From: Clostridiaceae bacterium
Lineage (GTDB): Bacteria > Bacillota > Clostridia > Saccharofermentanales > DTU023
Direction of reading: 5' to 3'
Length of the DNA stretch: 14,646 nucleotides
NCBI GenBank assembly: GCA_012798865.1
Contig: JAAZMK010000164.1
Span: 1-14,646, forward strand
In this document: in pieces, positions 1-8,198 of the stretch
Position numbering within the stretch: position 1 is the first letter of the stretch
How the letters are laid out: each line of letters begins with the position of its first letter
Position numbers and translations under genes: made by a program
Notes under the pieces: model-generated
Told to the model about the DNA's origin: nothing
Seen by the model: the letters and a program-made list of their open reading frames with translations, nothing else
Databases searched by the model: none

Positions 1-185
1 AAAAGTATAGCGGAAAGGTTACACAGATTAGTGCATGTCGTGTCATAGTAAACAGAACAGCCAACTTGCCAGATTAAACTGGACGACCCGCGCTTCTCAC
101 TGTCCAAGTTACTTTGGCATTCAGCTTCAGATTGGAGTTTTTCACAAAATATTATGATTAGGTAGTGTGAAAGCGTAAGTCACAG
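1..185. other. Left-edge non-coding stretch
   Basis: No gene can be supported here. One forward frame is open from base 1 to a TAG at 46-48 (about 15 codons) and another to a TAA near 75-77. Either could be the tail of a gene lying to the left, but neither is long enough to judge. I see no convincing intrinsic terminator. The stretch leads into the -10 box of the giant gene. Confidence 0.4.
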
Positions 186-191
186 TATAAT
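186..191 (+). promoter_or_regulatory. Probable SigA -10 box of the giant surface-protein gene
   Basis: A perfect TATAAT lies 28 nt before the preferred ATG at 220. Transcription would start near base 198, giving a leader of about 22 nt that contains the Shine-Dalgarno sequence. The -35 region at the expected distance (TAGTGT, 163-168) is a poor match, so the promoter may be weak or need an activator. Because this box overlaps the ATG at 190, it argues against 190 as the translation start. Confidence 0.5.
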
Positions 192-219
192 GAAAAAAAA
201 GTGTCAGGGGGGCAGATTC

Positions 220-3200
220 ATGAAGCAGTTTCATTCCCTGAGGAAATGGCTAGTCAGCCAGGTCAAAGCCCATCCGCTCCGGAGCTCACTTATTGCTTCC
301 GGAATCTCTCTTTTACTTATCTTGGGTTGTCTTCTTGTTTTCGGAGTTTTTGAATCAGAAGGACTGAACCTGGATCAGAGCGGATTTGATTACCTTCCCG
401 ATCGCGAATATATTCTCGGCGCAAAGGAAGATGAAAGACCGCGTACGCTCAATGAACTACTTTACAGTCAGAATGCTGACATAGAGGATTTTCTACACAG
501 TCCTGACATTGCAGCGGAGCTGCTGGCGGCAGAGAATCTCACGGATATTGTGGATTCGCGCTATGCCCTCGACAATCTCAGGAATATAGAAAGACAGCTG
601 AATGAGCGGACGGAGGAAGAGAATCTTCCCATGGGAGATCTGGTTACACTTAACTCTACACCCGTCGAACCGCCTGTCATCGAAAAACCGCCGAGTCCTG
701 CAGATGCTCTGAAGCCATTTATGCCGGATCCCGCTTCTGTAGAAGAGAAGAATCCTCTTCCCAAATCCGAGGGAGCCAAGCGGCTTGATGAAATGGCTGA
801 AGCTATCGTCTTAAACCGTCCGGCAGAGGTCGCCCAAGTTCGCGATTCCTACAATCTCCAGCAGGACATTTTCGGACAATTGAGGGATAAAGTAGCCGAT
901 CTTCTGGAGGATGCTGAGTATGGAGAATGGGAACGCCTGCCTTCTTCCATCAACTTGAAGGGCATCTGGCAGAACCCGGGAGAAGCATTGGTCCATATGG
1001 TTCCTGAGGCAGACTGGCTTCCTGAGGAAGGCTATCGCATCTATAGACAGATCGGGGACACAAAAGAACTGGTCGTGGAACAACTGGCTGCGACGCAAAA
1101 GGTTTTTACGAATCATTTTAAGCACCCGGATGCACAGGATATCCAGAAAATTTATAAAGCCGCTGAATACTCCGAGAATGATCGGGCTACTCTGGGGATG
1201 GATGAAGCGACCTTTCACGACACCATCTACCGAACCCGCCCCATGTTACAAGAAGTTATCCATATGGGGGGAGAAAAAGACTTTCTTCTCATGAAAGAAG
1301 CACAGATTACGATACCTGACGGCGTGGATCAAAAAATGCCCCAGTCAGACCGTGCACTGAGCTCCCCCGTTCAGATCATGAATCTTCCGGAGAATGGACG
1401 GTACGAAGCGGGCTCTATACGCTCACAGGTCTGGAAGCGATTTTCGGTGTACCAGGCGGAGCTTCCCTACGGCATTCAGAGCTTTGGAGATCCGAGTACT
1501 GGAGGAGAAAACAAAGCTTATGAGGCGGCCGCCACGACTCTTGAAGCCCGCCAGCAGATCTCTACACTGGCATTTGTTGACGATGACTTCGCCGAAGAAG
1601 CCGGTTTTCTCATCCGCGATGATCTATCAGGGATGAAACTTCCGAACGGCGAATGCATCACATATACTATTGAATCTCCCCATGGACAGAGCGCCAGCGT
1701 GAAGCTCTACTGGGGAGAAGAGCTGCCTCTTACGAAACCTGAAGGATTCATGGGGTACGGACTTGACGGGAAAGTCTATCTGCGTTGGAGAAAACCCGCC
1801 AGCGAGACCGAAGGCAAAATCATCAGCGGCTATTTCATTGAGCGCAAGCTTGAGGGAGAATCAAAATTCGTTGCAGTCCATGATAAGCCTGTCGTTATTA
1901 CTGAAATCCTCGATAAGACGGGAGTGTTCTTTGAGACTCCGGTCATGTATCAGGAAAAACTGGAAAACGGAACGAAGGCGCAATATCGCCTGTATTCCAT
2001 CGACATCTTCGGAAGACGAAGCGAGTGCTGTGAACCCATTAATATCCGGGTGGAAAAGGTAACCCCGCCCGATTCTCCCACAACCTCCTCTCTGATTCTC
2101 ATAGGAGGCGAGGAACCTTTTCTTTCTGACGATGTCCTAGGGAACGCCATACGCGAAGCCATCTCCAAGAACAAAGGCAAAGATGGAATTGTCATTCCGA
2201 TCTTCAATGAATCACCCGATACGGTTCGCTTCACGCTCTACCGTGCCGAAGCGATAGGGGCTGGGTCCTATGGTAAACCTGTTCCTTTGGCGAACTTCCG
2301 CTTCGATAATCCGAAAAAAGGAATGGAGGGAAAAGAAGGCACTTTGCCGGAGACCCCTTCGGAGACGACCAAGAACAAATCATCTCAATCGGGGAAAACC
2401 CATGGACAATACGCCTGGGGAAAACTTTTCGACGTCCACCATCTGTTTCTCAAGAACAATGAGCCTCTGGCTCCGGACATGATCTATTTTGATGCTGATA
2501 TCGAGAAGGGAGTGACTTATAAGTACTGGGTATCTGCATGGGATTCTTGGAATAATGAGAGTGCGTGGTCCAAGTCCTGCGCTATCGGTGTTCCGACCTC
2601 GGAAGAACCAAGTGTTCCTGACTCGCTCATGATCTCCATGATGACAAGAAAACTGCCGGACTACTCCCGTCTCTTGCCGGGAATTGTCGCTGATGAGAAT
2701 GTATCTCAAAAGAACCTAGAAGAGGACAGCGACAAACCGACAAGATTGAGTGCGGAAAATACATCCGTTACAGAAATGGCAGATATTTCAGGTGTCCGGA
2801 TCGGGAGTTACATCAGCGGGGAGGAGGCGCCGCTGATTCTTTCACGGTTATTTGACAATTTCCCGGAACAGAAATACATACACATTTTTCTGGGAGTTCG
2901 CGGAAAAGATGTTCTACCGGACGGCTCGGCGCGCCTGAGATGGCCTGCTTACAGCGGGGACGACCTCGGCGGGTATGTCGTCTATCAGCTGCATGGCGAG
3001 TCTTCAATTCCGGAAGATGTGCAAAACCTTGACCGCGACGAACTGATGGCGCTGGGTCAGTGGACAAAGCTGACGGATAAAGCCCTAGAGCAGAATCAAT
3101 ACCTCGTGCAGGGACTTGACCCGGAAAGAAAAGGAGTCCACCTCTTCCTCGTCTGCTTAGAACCGTCACACGTTAGCACAGATGGCGACGCGGGGGACGG

Positions 3201-6200
3201 CACGGGAGAGTTGACGCTCTTATCATTGGCACGTTTCACCGGTGCGCTTCCCATTAATCAGAATCCTGAAGGTGGATATGTTCTTCTTGAATGGGAAGAA
3301 CCGAAAGATCTTCAAGTCAAGCATTACCGCATCTACCGCAGTGAAGTACAGAACTTCAAAAAGGCAGTGGATGAGTCGGCACTGGAGTGGACACTCGTGG
3401 GAGATTTGATCTCCGGCACGCAGTTTACTGACCCTGTCGAACAGAGTCACGCTCATTATTATTACTATAAGATCACTGCGGTCTCTCCTTGGGGAGTCGA
3501 GTCGAGCATTGGTACGGTGGAGAAATTCCGCGTTCCTTCGACAAAGCCTCCGCAGACACCTAATCTCCTGCTTCCACTCTCGCGAAAAGATGGAGTGCAG
3601 GTGAATTTTTCTTCCGTCGAGTATTGCAGTCGCTACGAAGTCTACCGTGCGGAAATTCCCAAGATTACGGCAGATAAGCTGAAGGACATTGACTCCTCTG
3701 TCTTGAGGAGTATCTTTACAACACCTGCAGTGAATGACGATTTCCTCACTTCAATTTTGAAAAAAGGAGTCGACTCTGCAGCGAAGGGGGCAGGGCAAAA
3801 ACTCAACGCTCTCCTTTCTTTCAAGACGGTCACTCTCTCACAAGCCGATCGTCTTTCAGCTATTCTCTCACAGGTGGATGTTTCCCAGCGTCAGAGCGCC
3901 TACTCCGAGATTATTCATAAGTTTGGTCCTCTCGCTCTCGCCGACTATGGGGAGCTGAGCCTTCCGATGATGGAACTCGTCGAGTGGACTAAAATTGCCG
4001 AGATTCCCGTCGACGAGGACACCGAGGAACTTGTCGATCCGGGAACAGGGCTGAAGAAGCCTCTCTCCGTGATCGACTATGACGCTCAATATGGAACCCA
4101 CTATCTCTATACGGTTCAGGCATGGAATGATGACGAATTAGGATCTACACGCCCTGAGCCCGTGGAGGCGACTCCACGTAGAAACCGCGGGTTTGATCCG
4201 ATTGACGGATTGAGTTTCACCATCTCACACGGAGAGTTCCCCTCGATCGATCTGACTTGGAACGAACCTCGCATGGAGGGGTTGACACCGGAACAGTGCC
4301 TCGAAGACACGATCGGTTACATCGTCTACTACTCTACGGAGAAAGATGGAATCTACGTCCAAGCGAGTCCTCTGCAATTCGATCCGAGTTGGCGCGATGC
4401 CAAGGCGGACAGAGCGGCTACCAACTGGTATAAGGTGCGGGTGCTCGATACTGGAGGATATCTGAGTGATTTTTCGGAACCGATCTTAGCACGTGAGAAT
4501 GTGACGATTGAGCTTCCCAAGACGGACATCCCCGGTGAGTCGGAGTCCTCTTTCTATCGAATGTCGACATCTGCGGAGAATCATTCTCCGCAGATTATGA
4601 GATTAGCAACGTCCGCGACAGGCAAAGTTGAACTGAGCAATACGTTAACGTGGAAATTCGGCGATTTCGCAGGTTTTCCTCTCAGGAATATTACTCTTGA
4701 AAGTCCCACGTTCTTTGGTGCAAGATTCGGTCTTAAAGGGAGTGCGGAGCTGCTCTTCGGCGAGCCCGGTGTCGGACAGGTCCTCCCGGTGCGCATTGCC
4801 GATGCGGATTATGTTGTAGCGGGTAAAGAGATTATTTTCACCGAAGGCGTTCTCTATGTGGACAAGCCGTACAAGCTTGAAGAAATCGGAGTAACCATCA
4901 GCTCCCTGAATATTCCTTTTAACAGTTCGGGAAAGGTGAGTGGGTTTGTTCAAAACTCAGATCCGAGCAAAAATTTGCTTGGCAATCTCTCCGGATTCGC
5001 CTTTACGGATGCATTATTGCGCGGTCAGACCGATATTTATATCGGGTTAAAACAAGGACAGATGAGCGTTCTTCCGGAAATCCGCATTGATCGGCTGACG
5101 CTCGATAGAATATCCTCTGTCGTTATCTCACTAGATACGAATAAAAACTCGACAAAAGTTCTTTCCTTTATAACAGAAGCGACATTGAAAGCTCCTCTGG
5201 AAACACTCAACAATGAAGGTATTCGAATGCTCGCAAGGGATCTCTGCTGCGACGCACACGGTCGAATCAGCGGGAGCTTGGAAACGATGGGTATAACGCC
5301 GCAAGATGCCGATCGACAATTCTTGCAGCTTCTTGTCCCCGGCGGGGCAGGGTTGAAAGTGGAAGCTCGCATCGTTTACGAAAAGGGTGTTCCCACCGAT
5401 GACGGTTTCATTGAGGGCAAGGTTATTCTTCCTTTCGAGCGGGCAAAGGAGATGGGTACCGGTTCCCTCCAACATTTCGCAAGAGTTCATAGCGCCATCA
5501 ATACGATGGACTATTTTATGGACCCCGCGTATGACAAGGAGAAACACGACGACTCGACCACAAATGAGTACTTCATCAATTTCGGAGAGATCGCGCAGCA
5601 AAACGGACTTTTAATCGTCCCGGCAGATCCCGACATGCAAAAAGACTGCGCCTTTGCGGAGTTCTCCGTGAACAACTGGAACGGCGAGGGTTTCATGGTT
5701 GAGTCCGCCAACCTGACACCCGTGCGCGTGGCGGACCGGAGCCTTAGCAAGGATCTCCAGCGTGCGCAAGCCATCATCGTATCGCCTACGGAAATCAGTA
5801 TCGACCTTGACCGGAATGCGTATCTCCCGGCAACCAAGGGGTCCGAGACACCGCGAGAGACGGAGAAGCCTTTTTGGGTAGGAATGGTATTTAAAGGCGG
5901 GGAGTTGGCACTGCCGCCCGCCTTTGTGCAGACGGATGACGGACAGCCCATCAAATTCCGCCTCGCTGAAGGCGAAATGATTTATGACCTTAACGGCTTC
6001 AATTATCAGACTTATCTGTATAACGATGAAGGGGTTCCCGCCGCTTTTGGCGAACAACTCGGCGGTTTTTCGGACGTGATCGTGTACGACTGTCTTCTTG
6101 ACATGTATGCCAATAAGGTCAACCTGGAGATCAATGCCGAAGTGGCGCTGGAACTGTTTAACAACAACCGGGTCAAGGTGAAACTCTACACTAACAAAGA

Positions 6201-7992
6201 AGACAACGAGGATGCAAAAGGCGGTGAGTTCCTCTGTTCTGTCGCCCCTACGGTGATCGAAGATTTTGTGGGTCCTGGCACGAAGCTTACGATCGATGGA
6301 GGCTTCTTGAAGCCGGAAGGCATGCGCTTCGGCGGGGCGATCGAGCTCACGACACCGGAAATTCAGCTGAAAGAGCCGATGAAATTCACGACCATGGCGG
6401 TTCCAGCGAAAAAGACAGACACCTTTGCGGACAATAACGGCGACAAATTGCACGCTTGGTCAACTCTTGACAAGTCCGCGCCCATCCACATGCAGGGCTT
6501 CTCCATGGATATCCGGGAAATCAACTTTGAATATCTTGCCGCCAATGTGACACCGGGTACGGCGACGAGACTCTCGCTCTGGGGGTCCGTGCTTCTCTCG
6601 GAAGAGATTGCGCTGGGTGCAGAGACCACCGATCGCATCTCGGTCGATACACTCAAAGGATCGACACCGGAAATGCCCGAGGTAATCTATAAAAACTCCC
6701 ACTCATTGCTCGAGACCAGTTTTGACGGATGCATCGATGTGAAGGGTGTTCTCGTTCCCAAACGATTGGCATCTTCTTCGTCACAAGCTTCTCAACCTCA
6801 GTCGCTTACTCCGACGGCGATGGCGGCGCATCATCCGATACGGCTGTCATCGGATGAACAGGATATTAAAGAAGCCGAAAAAGCGGTCTCTCAGATTGAA
6901 CAAGGTCTTGTTGAGTTTCAAACAGAGAATCTGGACCTCGGGTTCCTCGGGAGTCTCGGAGAGCTGCCGATCGATACGATCACGCGTTTTGGTTACGACG
7001 TAGACAACGCCAGGTGCTATTTCTCCATCGGGATGTTGAAGAAAGCCGGCGATAAAGAGCTTAATGTGGGGATCGGCTCTTTGGACAAGTTCTCGGGTCT
7101 GATCGTCAATAACATGATCGTTGAACGCGATGAACAGAAGCATCTCGTATTTCCGGAAGGAAAGGCGGAGATGAAGGAGTTTATCTCGGAGATGGAGGTC
7201 GATCGAAGCCAGGACGGGAAGATGTTGGCAGCCATGAAGGGTACTCTCAATATCAAGAAGATTGCGCAGGTGCGCGACCTATACTTCGGCTTTGAAAGCG
7301 GTCCGTTGGTAGAGGCGTCGGGAGGTCTCTATCTGCCACTGGATGTGGATGTTATCCTCAATCCCCAGAGCGACGGTTTTAGACATGTGGGGGATGTCGA
7401 CATTCTCTACAGCCATCCGGATCGCTACTTCTCTTTCAGCATGACACTCAATGAGATCGATATGGTGGCGATAAAACTGAGCGGATCGCTCGGCTTTGAA
7501 TTCAGCCCTAAACTTTTCGGAGTGTATGTCGGCTATCCCGAGACGCTCGCTGGAAATATCGGCATCTACCGCGTAGGCTTAGGTCTCGGTTTCCGTTTAG
7601 ATGACGATGGCGCGAACATCATCAAAGCCAAAATCGAGTTCGGTTTTGAGCGTTCAGTGGATGTGTCGATCGTCTATCTGCGAGGCTTCATCTATGCCGG
7701 CGCGGACGGAGCCTACTACGAAAAGTACGATCAAGATGGGGACGGTGAATACGACGGTTCGAAATTCATTCTCACCATTTATCTTAAAGGAGGTCTTGAA
7801 GGCGGAATCAAAGTCTCCGGGAAACGCTATAACATCATCAATATGTATCTCGATGCTCGAGGAACGATCGAATCGATTCCCAAGAAAGACGAGTGGAAAC
7901 TGACATGTTCAGCGAAAGTCTCATATAGTCTTAACCTCTACCTCTTCTCTGTCAGCGGATCGGTCAGCGCGAAGTTTGATACGACTTTGTGA
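220..7992 (+). CDS. Giant membrane-anchored protein with about seven FnIII-like modules and a long beta-rich C-terminal region
   Basis: I do not recognise a named family for the whole protein (about 2,590 residues). The start is placed at 220 because AGGGGGG (206-212) precedes it at good spacing and the alternative ATG at 190 lies inside the -10 box. Residues 1-23 are basic and 24-44 form one hydrophobic helix (signal anchor or uncleaved signal). A Cys at 37 follows LILG like a lipobox but sits mid-helix. Residues 45-250 are acidic, helical and proline-rich. FnIII-like strand signatures of the Y-x-[IV]-Y/E-R type recur near residues 272, 538, 671, 919, 1036, 1139 and 1367, often after a W-x-x-P strand and before a Y-x-V-x-A/S strand. 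The sixth module carries a ~100-residue helical insertion (about 1145-1245). From ~1460 to the end the sequence is alternating beta strands; DQDGDGEYD (2504-2512) is a dockerin/TSP3-like calcium loop. There is no LPxTG, S-layer or C-terminal membrane segment. The gene stands alone before a strong terminator. A role in adhesion or surface structure is inference. Confidence 0.85.
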   Translation: MKQFHSLRKWLVSQVKAHPLRSSLIASGISLLLILGCLLVFGVFESEGLNLDQSGFDYLPDREYILGAKEDERPRTLNELLYSQNADIEDFLHSPDIAAELLAAENLTDIVDSRYALDNLRNIERQLNERTEEENLPMGDLVTLNSTPVEPPVIEKPPSPADALKPFMPDPASVEEKNPLPKSEGAKRLDEMAEAIVLNRPAEVAQVRDSYNLQQDIFGQLRDKVADLLEDAEYGEWERLPSSINLKGIWQNPGEALVHMVPEADWLPEEGYRIYRQIGDTKELVVEQLAATQKVFTNHFKHPDAQDIQKIYKAAEYSENDRATLGMDEATFHDTIYRTRPMLQEVIHMGGEKDFLLMKEAQITIPDGVDQKMPQSDRALSSPVQIMNLPENGRYEAGSIRSQVWKRFSVYQAELPYGIQSFGDPSTGGENKAYEAAATTLEARQQISTLAFVDDDFAEEAGFLIRDDLSGMKLPNGECITYTIESPHGQSASVKLYWGEELPLTKPEGFMGYGLDGKVYLRWRKPASETEGKIISGYFIERKLEGESKFVAVHDKPVVITEILDKTGVFFETPVMYQEKLENGTKAQYRLYSIDIFGRRSECCEPINIRVEKVTPPDSPTTSSLILIGGEEPFLSDDVLGNAIREAISKNKGKDGIVIPIFNESPDTVRFTLYRAEAIGAGSYGKPVPLANFRFDNPKKGMEGKEGTLPETPSETTKNKSSQSGKTHGQYAWGKLFDVHHLFLKNNEPLAPDMIYFDADIEKGVTYKYWVSAWDSWNNESAWSKSCAIGVPTSEEPSVPDSLMISMMTRKLPDYSRLLPGIVADENVSQKNLEEDSDKPTRLSAENTSVTEMADISGVRIGSYISGEEAPLILSRLFDNFPEQKYIHIFLGVRGKDVLPDGSARLRWPAYSGDDLGGYVVYQLHGESSIPEDVQNLDRDELMALGQWTKLTDKALEQNQYLVQGLDPERKGVHLFLVCLEPSHVSTDGDAGDGTGELTLLSLARFTGALPINQNPEGGYVLLEWEEPKDLQVKHYRIYRSEVQNFKKAVDESALEWTLVGDLISGTQFTDPVEQSHAHYYYYKITAVSPWGVESSIGTVEKFRVPSTKPPQTPNLLLPLSRKDGVQVNFSSVEYCSRYEVYRAEIPKITADKLKDIDSSVLRSIFTTPAVNDDFLTSILKKGVDSAAKGAGQKLNALLSFKTVTLSQADRLSAILSQVDVSQRQSAYSEIIHKFGPLALADYGELSLPMMELVEWTKIAEIPVDEDTEELVDPGTGLKKPLSVIDYDAQYGTHYLYTVQAWNDDELGSTRPEPVEATPRRNRGFDPIDGLSFTISHGEFPSIDLTWNEPRMEGLTPEQCLEDTIGYIVYYSTEKDGIYVQASPLQFDPSWRDAKADRAATNWYKVRVLDTGGYLSDFSEPILARENVTIELPKTDIPGESESSFYRMSTSAENHSPQIMRLATSATGKVELSNTLTWKFGDFAGFPLRNITLESPTFFGARFGLKGSAELLFGEPGVGQVLPVRIADADYVVAGKEIIFTEGVLYVDKPYKLEEIGVTISSLNIPFNSSGKVSGFVQNSDPSKNLLGNLSGFAFTDALLRGQTDIYIGLKQGQMSVLPEIRIDRLTLDRISSVVISLDTNKNSTKVLSFITEATLKAPLETLNNEGIRMLARDLCCDAHGRISGSLETMGITPQDADRQFLQLLVPGGAGLKVEARIVYEKGVPTDDGFIEGKVILPFERAKEMGTGSLQHFARVHSAINTMDYFMDPAYDKEKHDDSTTNEYFINFGEIAQQNGLLIVPADPDMQKDCAFAEFSVNNWNGEGFMVESANLTPVRVADRSLSKDLQRAQAIIVSPTEISIDLDRNAYLPATKGSETPRETEKPFWVGMVFKGGELALPPAFVQTDDGQPIKFRLAEGEMIYDLNGFNYQTYLYNDEGVPAAFGEQLGGFSDVIVYDCLLDMYANKVNLEINAEVALELFNNNRVKVKLYTNKEDNEDAKGGEFLCSVAPTVIEDFVGPGTKLTIDGGFLKPEGMRFGGAIELTTPEIQLKEPMKFTTMAVPAKKTDTFADNNGDKLHAWSTLDKSAPIHMQGFSMDIREINFEYLAANVTPGTATRLSLWGSVLLSEEIALGAETTDRISVDTLKGSTPEMPEVIYKNSHSLLETSFDGCIDVKGVLVPKRLASSSSQASQPQSLTPTAMAAHHPIRLSSDEQDIKEAEKAVSQIEQGLVEFQTENLDLGFLGSLGELPIDTITRFGYDVDNARCYFSIGMLKKAGDKELNVGIGSLDKFSGLIVNNMIVERDEQKHLVFPEGKAEMKEFISEMEVDRSQDGKMLAAMKGTLNIKKIAQVRDLYFGFESGPLVEASGGLYLPLDVDVILNPQSDGFRHVGDVDILYSHPDRYFSFSMTLNEIDMVAIKLSGSLGFEFSPKLFGVYVGYPETLAGNIGIYRVGLGLGFRLDDDGANIIKAKIEFGFERSVDVSIVYLRGFIYAGADGAYYEKYDQDGDGEYDGSKFILTIYLKGGLEGGIKVSGKRYNIINMYLDARGTIESIPKKDEWKLTCSAKVSYSLNLYLFSVSGSVSAKFDTTL
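4569..4595 (+). repeat. Perfect 12-bp inverted repeat inside the giant gene
   Basis: Arms ATCTGCGGAGAA (4569-4580) and TTCTCCGCAGAT (4584-4595) are perfectly complementary around a 3-nt loop. The hairpin lies in the linker coding region between the last FnIII-like module and the beta-rich C-terminal region. There is no T-run on either side, so it is not a classical terminator. It could slow translation at a domain boundary or be a scar of a gene fusion; neither role is shown. Confidence 0.6.
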
Positions 7993-8029
7993 CGCGGAGA
8001 TAAGTAGAAATTTAAAGCATGAGACCGGA

Positions 8030-8075
8030 CACCCCGGGGATATCATCTCACCCCGGGGTGATTTTCGTCGTTTTT
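8030..8075 (+). terminator. Intrinsic terminator of the giant gene
   Basis: CACCCCGGGG (8030-8039) pairs with CCCCGGGGTG (8051-8060) as a 10-bp GC-rich stem with an 11-nt loop, followed by ATTTTCGTCGTTTTT. It lies 38 nt after the TGA at 7990-7992. The 3' copy, CACCCCGGGGTG, is itself a palindrome. It separates the giant gene from trpB. Confidence 0.85.
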
Positions 8076-8198
8076 ATGGCATCGTGCCTAATTGATCATT
8101 GGCAGCTCATTATGCTAAGCTCCGTCTATCGTGCTTTTAAACTTTTATACTGCATAATATGAGCTATTAACCGGACTAAAGTAGATTGAGGCATAATA

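Noticed and set aside
316..333. Lipobox-like LILGC in the N-terminal helix of the giant protein
   Set aside because: The Cys lies in the middle of the hydrophobic segment with seven more hydrophobic residues after it, unlike a lipoprotein signal; a signal anchor is more likely.
5611..6453. A 280-codon minus-strand open frame opposite the giant gene, with several shorter neighbours
   Set aside because: It overlaps a clearly coding plus-strand region, has no plausible start site or recognisable motif, and its basic, Phe/His/Arg-rich composition is what antisense reading of this gene gives.
8063..8198. Possible T-box or other tryptophan riboswitch before trpB
   Set aside because: The gap after the terminator is only about 135 nt and contains no T-box sequence, terminator/antiterminator pair or other known riboswitch core.
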